From: Marinobacter vulgaris
GTDB lineage: Bacteria > Pseudomonadota > Gammaproteobacteria > Pseudomonadales > Oleiphilaceae
Reading direction: 5' to 3'
NCBI RefSeq assembly: GCF_003344045.1
Contig: NZ_QFWX01000001.1
Location: forward strand, 1-64,000
Length of the DNA: 64,000 nucleotides
Part shown: piece after piece, positions 53,555-62,019 of the stretch
Layout: every line of letters begins with the position of its first letter
Position numbering within the stretch: the stretch's first letter is position 1
Notes under the pieces: generated by a model
Told to the model about the DNA's origin: nothing
Database searches by the model: none
Seen by the model: the letters and a program-made list of their open reading frames with translations, nothing else
Position numbers and translations under genes: made by a program

Positions 53555-54235
53555 GTGAAAGCACTGGTAATTGAAGACGATCAGGACGTGGCAAACTACC
53601 TTGTCAAAGGGCTGAAAGAGTCTGATTTTGTCGTGGATCATGCGGCGGATGGCAAAGATGGAATGATGATGGCCGCGAGTGAAGACTACGACATCATGAT
53701 TGTCGACCGTATGCTCCCGGGCATGGACGGTCTTTCGATCATCAAAACGGTGCGTGCTACCGGTAACCAGGTACCTGTACTGATCCTCAGCGCCCTGGGC
53801 GATGTGGATGACCGGGTCGAAGGCCTGCGTGGCGGTGGCGATGATTACCTCACCAAGCCCTTCTCCTTCACCGAATTACTGGCGCGGATCGAATCTCTGG
53901 TGCGTCGTAACCGCCAGTCTGCGGAAACCGAGACCGTGCTGCGGGTGGCGGACCTGGAAATGGACCTGCTCGCCAGGACCGTCAAACGGGCAGGGCATAA
54001 CATCGATGTTCAGCCACGGGAATTCCGCCTGCTGGAATATCTCATGCGCAATGCCGGTCAGGTGGTCACGCGAACCATGCTGCTTGAAAAGGTATGGGAT
54101 TACCATTTTGACCCCCAGACCAACGTGATTGATGTTCATATCAGCCGCCTGAGGGCAAAAATCGACAAGGAATTCGATACCCCACTGCTGCAGACCATCC
54201 GGGGCGCAGGGTACATGTTGCGTGAAACTGCTTAG
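53555..54235 (+). CDS. OmpR-family response regulator
   Basis: DNA-binding regulator of 226 residues. Receiver with EDDQDV, phosphoacceptor Asp51 in MIVDRMLPGMDGLS and Lys in YLTKPFS; winged-helix output domain with the sequence REFRLLEYLMRNAGQVVTR and VIDVHISRLRAKID. AGGAGG ribosome site. It overlaps the sensor kinase gene by 14 bases, so they form one two-component system. The signal and targets are not evident. Confidence 0.92.
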   Translation: MKALVIEDDQDVANYLVKGLKESDFVVDHAADGKDGMMMAASEDYDIMIVDRMLPGMDGLSIIKTVRATGNQVPVLILSALGDVDDRVEGLRGGGDDYLTKPFSFTELLARIESLVRRNRQSAETETVLRVADLEMDLLARTVKRAGHNIDVQPREFRLLEYLMRNAGQVVTRTMLLEKVWDYHFDPQTNVIDVHISRLRAKIDKEFDTPLLQTIRGAGYMLRETA

Positions 54236-55697
54236 CCAGCTCAGAACCTCCTCATTCCAGTTAGCCCTGCTGTATATGGTGGTGTTTGCCACCTCGGTTT
54301 TCCTGTTGCTGGCGTTTATCTACTGGCGCACAGCGGGGTTCATGACTGAACAGACCGATGAAACCATCGAGGCGGAAATCGCGGGCCTTGCCGAGCAGTA
54401 CCGCGGCAGCGGCATCAATGGCCTGATTTCCATCATCCGCGAGCGTGTCGCTCGCGACCCCAATGCCAAATCCATATATCTGCTGACCACCGACGACTTT
54501 CTCAAGCTTGCCGGCAATATTGAAACCTGGCCCAATGGCTCACGTTCGGAAAGCGGCTGGATCAATTTCACGCTGGACGAGTCGGTAGGCTGGACAGGTC
54601 CTGAGCGCTTGGCCCGTGCCCGTATTTTCGAGGTCCAGGGTGGCCTGCGCTTGCTGGTCGGTCGTGATGTGGAGGAGCTTACCAATCTCAAGCGGGTGAT
54701 TGAAACCGCCATCAACTGGGGCATGGGGATTACCCTGGCGCTGGCCCTGCTGGGTGGTTTCCTGATGAGCCGGAGCACCACCCGGCGCATCGAAGTGATC
54801 AACAATACCTCCCGACGTATCATGAACGGTCACCTGTCACTGCGTATTCCCACACGCGGTACCGATGACGACTTTGACCAGCTGGCGGAAAATCTCAACC
54901 AGATGCTGGACCGGATCGTGTACCTGATGGAAGGCATCCGCCACGTTTCCGACAGTATTGCTCATGACCTGAGAACCCCGCTGACGCGGCTGCGCAACCA
55001 GCTGGAGAACACCCTGATGTCGGTGGACAACGACGAGGCCCGCGAGCAGGCCGGGCGCGCAGTGGCGGAAGCCGACCAGTTGCTGGCCACCTTCAACGCG
55101 CTGTTGCGGATCGCACGGCTGGAGACCCGTGGCAACACCTCGGACATGAAGCAGGTGTCTCTGGGGGAACTGGTCAGTGATGCGTGTGAACTTTACGAGG
55201 CACTGGCGGAAGACAAGGATCAGGATTTCGAGCAGTCGCTGGAAGACCAGGTAGTGATTGAGGGGGACCGGGATCTGCTGTTCCAGATGGTCAGCAACCT
55301 GATCGACAACGCCATCAAGTACACTCCGGAACAGGGCAAGATCCGGGTCAACGTTCGCAGGGAAGGGAGCGATGCGGTCTTCGAGGTCGGGGACAGCGGC
55401 ATTGGTATTCCAGACGAAGAGAAGGACCAGGTGTTCCAGCGATTCTACCGGGTGGGCAAGAGCCGGTCACTGCCGGGGAATGGCCTTGGCCTCAGCCTTG
55501 TAAGCGCCGTAGCGGAGATACATAAGGGAACCATCTCCCTGAGCGATGAACATCCGGGTGAGGAGTATCCGGGCCTTAGGGTGACGATTCGCATGCCGGC
55601 CTACTCTCCGAACAGACGACGCCTGAAGGATTCCCAGACAATTCCGGCCTCGGACGCCGGAGAGCAGAGCTCCCCGGCAGAGCTCAGAGGTACCTGA
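54222..55697 (+). CDS. sensor histidine kinase
   Basis: Partner kinase of the upstream regulator. Membrane segments are near residues 14-36 (LALLYMVVFATSVFLLLAFI) and 165-185 (GMGITLALALLGGFLM), enclosing a periplasmic sensor of about 130 residues. HAMP follows, then the phosphorylated His in SIAHDLRTPLTRLR, N-box LIDNAIKYTPE, GDSGIGIPDEE and GNGLGLSLV. Length 491 residues with a GTG start inside the regulator gene. Signal unknown. Confidence 0.92.
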   Translation: MKLLSQLRTSSFQLALLYMVVFATSVFLLLAFIYWRTAGFMTEQTDETIEAEIAGLAEQYRGSGINGLISIIRERVARDPNAKSIYLLTTDDFLKLAGNIETWPNGSRSESGWINFTLDESVGWTGPERLARARIFEVQGGLRLLVGRDVEELTNLKRVIETAINWGMGITLALALLGGFLMSRSTTRRIEVINNTSRRIMNGHLSLRIPTRGTDDDFDQLAENLNQMLDRIVYLMEGIRHVSDSIAHDLRTPLTRLRNQLENTLMSVDNDEAREQAGRAVAEADQLLATFNALLRIARLETRGNTSDMKQVSLGELVSDACELYEALAEDKDQDFEQSLEDQVVIEGDRDLLFQMVSNLIDNAIKYTPEQGKIRVNVRREGSDAVFEVGDSGIGIPDEEKDQVFQRFYRVGKSRSLPGNGLGLSLVSAVAEIHKGTISLSDEHPGEEYPGLRVTIRMPAYSPNRRRLKDSQTIPASDAGEQSSPAELRGT

Positions 55698-55985
55698 TCA
55701 GCTGCTGGCGACACCACGGAACTGGTTGACGCGGCTGACCAGAGGCCTGATCAGGGGGGCGGTGCGGGTCTCGATAGCGGTCAGCAATCCGTCGACCTGT
55801 GAGCGGCGGCGGTCGTATCTCGCCTGGAAACTGTCCCACTCGCCTTCCAGATGCTTCTGTTCCAGCATGATGAAAGCGGCCAGATTGTGGCGGTTCAACC
55901 TGTCAGTAACGCCGTATTGATCAAGCCGGTAGCCGATAGTGTCCAGGCCGTTCAGCGCAGTGTTGATGAGTTTTTTGGTGTTCAT
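55698..55985 (-). CDS. hypothetical protein, 95 aa, helical
   Basis: No named family. The protein is predicted all-helical with an acidic-basic mix (TALNGLDTIGYRLDQYGV, MLEQKHLEGEWDSFQARYDR), faintly like phasins or similar small coiled proteins. No signal peptide. The start at MNTKKL was chosen over an upstream in-frame ATG for lack of conservation there. Its stop abuts the end of the convergent kinase gene. Confidence 0.55.
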   Translation of the reverse strand: MNTKKLINTALNGLDTIGYRLDQYGVTDRLNRHNLAAFIMLEQKHLEGEWDSFQARYDRRRSQVDGLLTAIETRTAPLIRPLVSRVNQFRGVASS

Positions 55986-56167
55986 GTCAGTGCCCCGTTT
56001 CTGAAAGTGTTGAGCAGTAAAAAGCTTCAAGTGGTAATACATTTATTTAAGCTGAACGATAACGCTGCTCTCTAGAGTGAACAACCTAATCTCTGCCCTG
56101 AAAAAAACGTAATCGTACGGCCACTGCCGTGTAACCTCGACTGTGCAGAATTAAGGCTGTAGTTATG

Positions 56168-56242
56168 GAAGCCAGCGGAAACTCCGCTTGCTTCTCCCTC
56201 CAGCACAGCGCTAGCCTTACCCCGTTTTTACGGGGTTTTTTT
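56168..56242 (+). promoter_or_regulatory. greB leader hairpin and terminator (putative attenuator)
   Basis: Upstream of greB, a hairpin at 56168-56194 (GAAGC and GCTTC around an AGCGG/CCGCT stem) is followed by a strong rho-independent terminator at 56220-56242, CCCCG TTTTTA CGGGG plus seven T. The terminator ends 22 bases before the greB ATG and no rightward gene lies just upstream, so it must act on the greB leader transcript or on a small RNA made from this gap. Confidence 0.65.
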
Positions 56243-56264
56243 ATTTCTGAATGATGGTTTTTAT

Positions 56265-56750
56265 ATGGCCAGAACCCGCTACATAACGGCGGAGGGTGAA
56301 AGCGCCCTGCGCGACGAGCTGCGCTACCTGTGGAAGGAAAAGCGCCCGGAGGTCACACAGTCCGTGCGTGAAGCTGCTGCTCAGGGCGATCGTTCCGAAA
56401 ATGCCGAGTACATCTACGGCAAGAAACAGCTACGGGAAATAGACCGCCGTATACGCTTCCTGAGCAAGCGACTCGATGAGTTGACAGTGGTGGACCGATT
56501 ACCGGATGACCGGGACAAGGTATTTTTCGGGGCCTGGGTGACCATCGAGAACGAGGAGGGCCACGAAAGCACCTATCGACTGGTTGGGCCGGACGAGTTC
56601 GATCTGTCCCGGGGGTATCTGAGCATTGACTCCCCTATGGCACGCGCGCTCCTCGGTAAACGGATTGATGACGAAGTCGGGGTGCGCACTCCCGATGGCT
56701 GGAACCACGTTATAATTACCGATATTCGTTACGATCCGCTGGCGCGTTAA
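56265..56750 (+). CDS. greB: transcript cleavage factor GreB
   Basis: Rescues backtracked RNA polymerase by stimulating cleavage of the nascent RNA. The N-terminal coiled coil carries the acidic tip GDRSENAEYIYGKKQLREID; the C-terminal FKBP-like domain has GPDEFDLSRGYLSIDSPMAR and a GKRIDDEV core. Length 161 residues; tip and length identify GreB over GreA. The weak ribosome site and the leader terminator suggest control by attenuation. Confidence 0.93.
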   Translation: MARTRYITAEGESALRDELRYLWKEKRPEVTQSVREAAAQGDRSENAEYIYGKKQLREIDRRIRFLSKRLDELTVVDRLPDDRDKVFFGAWVTIENEEGHESTYRLVGPDEFDLSRGYLSIDSPMARALLGKRIDDEVGVRTPDGWNHVIITDIRYDPLAR

Positions 56751-56751
56751 G

Positions 56752-57063
56752 TCAGGCGGCGGCCGTGCCTTCGGGCTCGGTTCTGCCCAACACGTCCTCG
56801 TAAAAGAACGCCAGGGCCTGTTTCGCCTGGTTCAGGCGCGCCCTCGATACCTCCAGACGATCACTCAGATACGCCAGGAAAACCTGCCGGTCGTCGGATT
56901 GCAGCATTTCCGGATTTTTCAGGTTGTGGAAAAGCACAAACCTGGAAATCCAGTGGAGATAGGTCTGCTCTGCGCGGTGGTTAAGCTGATGTTTACGGAT
57001 GGCGCCAGTCACTCGACTGACGAGGCCCGGCTGCGATTGCTCAAGCGCCTCGGAGGTATCCAT
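56752..57063 (-). CDS. stand-alone integrase N-terminal SAM-like domain protein
   Basis: A 103-residue protein resembling only the N-terminal core-binding domain of integron-type tyrosine recombinases: AIRKHQLNHRAEQTYLHWIS, RFVLFHNLKNPEML and QVFLAYLSDRLEVSRARLNQ match that pattern. The catalytic domain with its Arg-His-Tyr residues is absent and not found nearby. It may be a decayed fragment or a retained DNA-binding protein. It ends two bases after the convergent greB stop. Confidence 0.75.
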   Translation of the reverse strand: MDTSEALEQSQPGLVSRVTGAIRKHQLNHRAEQTYLHWISRFVLFHNLKNPEMLQSDDRQVFLAYLSDRLEVSRARLNQAKQALAFFYEDVLGRTEPEGTAAA

Positions 57064-57215
57064 GGTGCGTCGTCCTTCTTCCCTGTGAATTGTCGTTCTT
57101 ATAATGCGCGCATACTATGACAATCGTTTGACGGCCGCAAAATCTTTCACAGGGAAAATTGACTGGGAGCAACAATCCGTAACATTTGCTGCTTCCGAAA
57201 ATACCGATCGCCGGG

Positions 57216-57476
57216 TTACTTCAGGGCTTCCACCTTGTCGATGTACTTCTGCATCGCTTCTTCGGAGGAGGTTCCCTTCAGCTTTTCCCAGGCGTCGTAT
57301 TTGGCGCGGCCGACGAAATCCATCATGCCGGGGCGCTTGCCGCTGACATCGCCTTCAGTGGCCTGCTTGTAGAGCCCGTAGAACTCCAGCTTGAGCTCGT
57401 TGGATGGCTTGAAGTCGCCCTCGGCGTTCTGGATGTAGTTTACGGCTTCGTCGAAACGGGTTTTCAGGTCACTCAT
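57216..57476 (-). CDS. acyl-CoA-binding protein
   Basis: An 86-residue four-helix protein that binds long-chain acyl-CoA esters. Motifs: [17 protein letters not shown], then a [20 protein letters not shown] stretch with the ligand-binding Lys and Tyr, ending in YIDKVEAL. Full length for the family. Such proteins are common in eukaryotes and patchy in bacteria, often in lipid-storing or hydrocarbon-using species. Confidence 0.93.
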   Translation of the reverse strand: MSDLKTRFDEAVNYIQNAEGDFKPSNELKLEFYGLYKQATEGDVSGKRPGMMDFVGRAKYDAWEKLKGTSSEEAMQKYIDKVEALK

Positions 57477-57702
57477 GGGGGGGGTCCTTTTTTAGTGTCA
57501 GATCCGGCACTCGCAGAGAACCAGAGTATATCCAGAGACAGCGTGGCCGTCATCGGCTGATCGTTGCAATCCGCCGGCCAACCACTGCTTGAGTGCCAGG
57601 GTTTTCCTGGATAGAGTTGCGTCAGCAGCGTGCCAGGAAGGCGCGCGCAATGGACTGCAATACCGCAACTGAGTTTGCAAATGGACCACAGGGAGCAAGT
57701 GC

Positions 57703-58653
57703 ATGTCTTCAAAAGACGGTTCTGTCGCGCCGCAACAGCGCATCAATATCAGGTTTGTCCCCGCCGCGGTAATCCGCATCCCGAGACAGTTGCTGGCGCG
57801 TCTGGCTAGGAATGCCCCTCTGATGCTGTTGTCGCTGGCTCTGGTTACCGCGCCCTGTGCTTATGCAGAACCGCCGGGGCTGGCACTTGCCGGTGTCTAT
57901 GAGGAGGGGGTTGATCTTGAGGGTTACTGGGTCAGCGAAAAACTGGACGGCGTTCGGGCCTATTGGGACGGTGAGCGTTTCTGGTCCCGGGGTGGCAACG
58001 AATATCCGGCACCGGAGTGGTTTACCGAAGGCTTTCCCGATATGCCCATGGACGGCGAGCTGTGGATGGGGCGGGGGCGGTTCGCCGAGTTGTCCGGTGC
58101 GGTAAGGCGGTTGCAACCGGTAGACACCAGTTGGCGGCAGATCCGTTTTATGGTGTTTGACCTGCCAGGGGTTGGGCGGCCATTCAGTGAGCGTATCCAG
58201 GCAATGGAGTCAGTGCTGGTGCCGTCACCTTCGCCCTTCCTGGCTATGGTGGCGCAGGAGGTGGCAACGGATCACGACCAGCTGATGGCAGCGCTGGATG
58301 AAGTGATCGCGGGCGGTGGTGAAGGCTTGATGCTGAGGCGCGGTAGCAGCCTTCATTCCGCGGGCCGCTCGGGGGATTTGTTGAAAGTGAAGCGTTACCA
58401 GGATGCGGAAGCGGTGGTTGTGGCGCATCTGCCCGGTAGCGGCAAATACCGGGGCATGCTGGGGGCCATACAGGTAGAGCGGGATGATGGGCGGCGGTTT
58501 CGTATCGGCACCGGATTCAGCGACGACCAGCGCAGAAACCCGCCGCCGGTTGGCGCAAGCATCACCTACAAACACTACGGTTACACTTCAACGGGGCTGC
58601 CAAGGTTTGCCAGCTTTATGCGGGTCCGTAATGATGAGCCCGCTCAACCCTAG
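57703..58653 (+). CDS. periplasmic ATP-dependent DNA ligase (LigE type)
   Basis: Minimal ATP-dependent ligase of 316 residues with a signal peptide (LMLLSLALVTAPCAYA) placed about 30 residues in, so exported. Nucleotidyltransferase motifs: SEKLDGVRAYWDG with the adenylated Lys, PMDGELWMGRG, EGLMLRRG and LLKVKRY, plus the OB-fold. No extra DNA-binding domains. LigE proteins are thought to act on extracellular or incoming DNA, perhaps during natural uptake. GGGAG precedes the ATG. Confidence 0.9.
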   Translation: MSSKDGSVAPQQRINIRFVPAAVIRIPRQLLARLARNAPLMLLSLALVTAPCAYAEPPGLALAGVYEEGVDLEGYWVSEKLDGVRAYWDGERFWSRGGNEYPAPEWFTEGFPDMPMDGELWMGRGRFAELSGAVRRLQPVDTSWRQIRFMVFDLPGVGRPFSERIQAMESVLVPSPSPFLAMVAQEVATDHDQLMAALDEVIAGGGEGLMLRRGSSLHSAGRSGDLLKVKRYQDAEAVVVAHLPGSGKYRGMLGAIQVERDDGRRFRIGTGFSDDQRRNPPPVGASITYKHYGYTSTGLPRFASFMRVRNDEPAQP

Positions 58654-58858
58654 GTCAATGGATTTCAATTGAGGAGCCTTCCATACGGTCCCGTATGTTG
58701 TGCTACAGTAAATGTAATCATTGTGACTCTTTAAGGGTCCATGGTTGCTGAATGCCTGTCGAGTCGTGAGCTGGCTTTCTTTTACACGCATTCAGTTGAT
58801 AGTTTTTCCGGTTATCAAAAACCGAAATAGCATATTGTTTGCTAATAAGGAGGCAACA

Positions 58859-59182
58859 ATGGAAGCGAAATCCAACCAGAACGAATATGAGCAGGTCAGA
58901 GCGGATCTGAAAAAGCTCAGCGACGATCTCTCCAATCTCACCAAAAGTGTTACCGAGGGGCAGAAAAGCAACATCAGCAGTCTCCGTGATGAAATCCGCC
59001 GGGAGAGCCGCGAGGCGTTTGACCAGGTCAGGCAGCGTGGGGATGAAGCGATCAACCGTGCCCGTGATGCCGGCACCAAGGCCATCGACGAGACGGAGAG
59101 CAAGATTGGGGAACGGCCTTTCCTGAGCATCATGATCATGTTCCTCGCCGGGTTGCTAGTTGGTCGGTTGCTGGACCGCTGA
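58859..59182 (+). CDS. DUF883 family protein (ElaB/YqjD type)
   Basis: A 107-residue tail-anchored protein. A coiled N-terminal part with Glu, Lys and Arg (EYEQVRADLKKLSDDLSNLT) is followed by a C-terminal membrane helix FLSIMIMFLAGLLVGRLL. Such proteins bind ribosomes and the inner membrane in stress or stationary phase in Escherichia coli. Strong AAGGAGG site. Two bases before the next gene. Confidence 0.88.
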   Translation: MEAKSNQNEYEQVRADLKKLSDDLSNLTKSVTEGQKSNISSLRDEIRRESREAFDQVRQRGDEAINRARDAGTKAIDETESKIGERPFLSIMIMFLAGLLVGRLLDR

Positions 59183-59184
59183 TC

Positions 59185-59694
59185 ATGCCCGATTCAGCCT
59201 GGTTACAGGGCGTCCTGCGTAAGGCAGTCGCGGCCATTATTGGATTCATGCTGGCCCTGGTGCTGCTGGTCGCCCTGTTGATTACCGGTTTTTACCTGCT
59301 CGTGAATGCCGCCACGCTGGCCTTGGCTCCCACTTTGGGTGAGGCCGGTGCCCTGGCGGCCACGGGCTTGGCATGCCTGTTATTGCTGGCTCTGTTTTTC
59401 TACCGGATGACCCGGCCGGTTACCGCAAAGAAATCTTCCTCCGAAGGTAAGGAAGGCAAAGGAAAGTCACCCTCCTCTCCGATTGATGTCATCAGGGACC
59501 TTGTCCGTAACAATCCTCTGGAAGCCGTTGCTGCCGCGTTCACACTTGGCGTTGTGGAGCAGGGCGATCCTCGCCTGAAGTCGCTGCTCATGCAGGGCGG
59601 TATGGTGTTGATGAGGGAAGCGGAAGCCGAGCAGGCCCGAGGCAAGGAAAAAACCGAAGTTCCTGCCGATGACACTGACCAACCAGTCACCTGA
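59185..59694 (+). CDS. phage holin-3-6-like membrane protein
   Basis: A 169-residue protein with two adjoining membrane helices (IIGFMLALVLLVALLITGFYLL and GLACLLLLALFFYRM), matching the holin-like family that accompanies DUF883 genes (YqjE in Escherichia coli). The tail is charged and variable. It is probably not a phage gene but part of a stress-linked membrane pair with the DUF883 protein upstream. Confidence 0.7.
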   Translation: MPDSAWLQGVLRKAVAAIIGFMLALVLLVALLITGFYLLVNAATLALAPTLGEAGALAATGLACLLLLALFFYRMTRPVTAKKSSSEGKEGKGKSPSSPIDVIRDLVRNNPLEAVAAAFTLGVVEQGDPRLKSLLMQGGMVLMREAEAEQARGKEKTEVPADDTDQPVT

Positions 59695-59838
59695 TCGTCA
59701 CCCCACCGTAACCCGCCACATCGCAAAGTATCATCAACCAGGTGCCGCTGAGGGCAAAATCCGGGGGAAATTCAATCAATCCCGGGGCCATAATCAGGGT
59801 AGACTGGTGTGTATATCAACAGACAGTAGCGGTTGCGC

Positions 59839-60747
59839 ATGGATACAGATACAAGCCCGGCGTGGCAAAGACACGCCTCAGCCATTTTCAGCGGATTCTT
59901 CGGGGACTGGCTTGAGGCCCGCAACAATCCCCTGGCCATGCCCATGGCGCTTTTTCACGGCTGTGAGTCAGTCGATCCCGGTTCGCCTCATGTGCAGGCC
60001 CCGGGCTCAACCTTGTGCCTGTCGATCCACGGCCTGATGGAGCTTGAATCGGTGTGGGCCCTTCCTGGTGGTAACGGAGCCCATTACGGCTCGCTGCTGG
60101 CGGCTGAGAACCGCGACATCACACCCCTGACGCTTCGTTACAACACCGGCCGGCCCATCCATTGCAACGGGCAGGCCCTGGCGAACATGCTTGACACCCT
60201 GGTCAGCCAGTGGTCCCTGCCTGTTGAGCGCATTATCCTGATCGGCCACAGCATGGGTGGGCTGTTGATCCGTAGTGCCTGCCATTACGGCCAACTCCGT
60301 GGCCATCGCTGGGTGGAGCGGGTCGGCGATTGTGTCTACCTCGGAGCCCCCCATGACGGATCGTGGTTGGCGAAGGGTGCCAGGGCGGCGGCGGAGCTGA
60401 TTAATCGGGCGCCCCGGGACTATTTACGGGTACTGGGCGAGGTGATTGATCTGCGCAGTGAGGGTATCCGCGACCTGTCCCGCGGGGAGTTTGTGACCGG
60501 GGCTGACGGCGAGCCGCCCCTGTTGCCGGGTGCCCGGCATTACGTTGTCTGTGGTTTGCTGGCACGGGCCCGTCAGCATCCGGTTAACCTGCTGTTCGGG
60601 GATGCCCTGGTCAATGAATCCAGCGCCCGTGGTCGCGAGCGGAAAGGCTGGGCGGTCAGTGGTGAAGCCAGCTTCCCGGGCGTTGATCATATCCGTCTTG
60701 CCCATCATCCCGATGTGGCTGTCCAGCTTAAGGAGTGGCTATTATGA
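59839..60747 (+). CDS. alpha/beta hydrolase (PGAP1/lipase-like)
   Basis: A 302-residue hydrolase with the nucleophile elbow LIGHSMGGLLIRSA; the oxyanion stretch is LCLSIHGLMELES. No signal peptide, cytoplasmic; probable ester substrates. I chose the ATG giving MDTDTSPAW; a TTG two codons upstream is an alternative. It overlaps the next gene by ATGA, which implies a coupled pair. Confidence 0.8.
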   Translation: MDTDTSPAWQRHASAIFSGFFGDWLEARNNPLAMPMALFHGCESVDPGSPHVQAPGSTLCLSIHGLMELESVWALPGGNGAHYGSLLAAENRDITPLTLRYNTGRPIHCNGQALANMLDTLVSQWSLPVERIILIGHSMGGLLIRSACHYGQLRGHRWVERVGDCVYLGAPHDGSWLAKGARAAAELINRAPRDYLRVLGEVIDLRSEGIRDLSRGEFVTGADGEPPLLPGARHYVVCGLLARARQHPVNLLFGDALVNESSARGRERKGWAVSGEASFPGVDHIRLAHHPDVAVQLKEWLL

Positions 60748-61079
60748 ATCAGCAGGATCGTATCTGGTGGGCCGGGTTTGCCGATATGGCGGCCAGTGGC
60801 CTGGCCCATGGCTCCCTAAAGCTTGAGCGGGTTCATCTGTCCATCGCTGACGAAACCTTCAACATACTGCAGCAGGTACCGGTTACCAGAGCCTGGAGTG
60901 AGAGGGTTCGTACGATCCATCACGGCGTTTCCCGGCTGTCTTACCGTAGCGTATCGTTGGCAGCCACCGGCGTCGGAAGCCTGGCCAGGCGGGTACAGCT
61001 TTCCGGCCGCCGGCCCACTGCCGTTCGCTCGATCTCCCCCGCAATACATACGCTGGCGTCGATACGCATGTCGCGATAA
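60744..61079 (+). CDS. hypothetical protein coupled to the hydrolase
   Basis: A 111-residue protein of unknown family starting within the hydrolase stop codon. Residues 1-75 look coding (WWAGFADMAASGLAHGSL, TIHHGVSRLSYRSVS); the tail after GRRPTAVR looks less so. Another frame over 61030-61130 reads smoothly through YAGVDTHVAIIHVPDNADA, so the gene may be frameshifted near its 3' end and once longer. Possible partner or regulator of the hydrolase. Confidence 0.45.
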   Translation: MNQQDRIWWAGFADMAASGLAHGSLKLERVHLSIADETFNILQQVPVTRAWSERVRTIHHGVSRLSYRSVSLAATGVGSLARRVQLSGRRPTAVRSISPAIHTLASIRMSR

Positions 61080-61218
61080 TACACGTCCCGGACAACGCAG
61101 ATGCGGGCAGAGGATGTTGTCAGTTGCGGTCCTTCACAACGTAAAACTTGTTGCCAGTCTGCGGTTCCCGAGATCCGGTGATAGGATATGGCTTCGTCAG
61201 AACTCGACAGGAAACATC

Positions 61219-61944
61219 ATGGGCCTTTTGTTTGAACAGATCGACAGCCAGCCGTCCGCACTGGGGGAAATTACACTCCGTCGGCGCCGGATTCCGGCCC
61301 TGGGTGACCGTGATATCTATGAGGTGAAACTGGGTGAAGAGTTCCTCATGTCCAGCATGTTCGTGGACGCGGAAGTGGCCCTGGCGGATCTGGGTCTGGG
61401 CGCCGTCGAGGGCGACGCGTTGCAGGTGGTGGTCGGTGGCCTCGGCCTGGGATACACCGCGGAAGCCGCCCTCAAGCATGAGCGGGTGAGTGAGCTGGTG
61501 GTGGTGGATGCTCTGGATACGGTTATCCACTGGCACCAGCAGGAGAAAGTGCCGCTGGGTAGGGTGTTGAATGAGGATCCACGCTGTCGCTACGTGCTGG
61601 GTAGTTTTTTCGACATGGCCGTGTCCGAAGCCGGCTTTGACCCGGAGGCGCCGGGCCGGGTCTTTGACGCGATCCTGCTGGATATCGACCACTCACCCAG
61701 GGCTTTGCTGAACGACTCCAACGCCAGCTTCTACAACGCAGAGAGTCTGGGCCGTATGGCGGCCCACCTGAGGCGCGACGGGGTCTTTGCCATGTGGTCC
61801 AACGAGCCGCCCGACGAGGCGTTCATGGAGATTCTGCGCACGCTGTTTACCGACGTGGACGCGAAAGTGGTGTCTTTCTATAACCCGTTCCAGAACCGGG
61901 AATCCTCCAATACGGTGTTCCTGGCTCGCAAGCCGCTTGGCTGA
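61219..61944 (+). CDS. spermidine-synthase-like protein
   Basis: A 241-residue Rossmann-fold protein of the polyamine aminopropyltransferase type. Cofactor motif VVVGGLGLGYTAEAALKH, acid VVDALDTVI, and ILLDIDHSPRALL with NRESSNTVFLARKPL at the end. It lacks the N-terminal beta-barrel of true spermidine synthase, so the substrate is uncertain. ATG at 61219 behind CAGGA; an open frame upstream is not coding-like. Confidence 0.75.
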   Translation: MGLLFEQIDSQPSALGEITLRRRRIPALGDRDIYEVKLGEEFLMSSMFVDAEVALADLGLGAVEGDALQVVVGGLGLGYTAEAALKHERVSELVVVDALDTVIHWHQQEKVPLGRVLNEDPRCRYVLGSFFDMAVSEAGFDPEAPGRVFDAILLDIDHSPRALLNDSNASFYNAESLGRMAAHLRRDGVFAMWSNEPPDEAFMEILRTLFTDVDAKVVSFYNPFQNRESSNTVFLARKPLG

Positions 61945-62019
61945 CAGCGCGACAAGTCCCGGCCTGATACCAGGCTTCAGTGTTTCATGATGATAGACGC
62001 GGAACAGGAAACAAGTGTT

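Noticed and set aside
59185..59694. Prophage holin
   Set aside because: No lysis or structural phage genes nearby; the pairing with a DUF883 gene fits a chromosomal stress-type membrane pair.
60823..61218. Longer upstream start for the spermidine-synthase-like gene
   Set aside because: The upstream part has no conserved character and overlaps another gene; a good ribosome site precedes the ATG at 61219.
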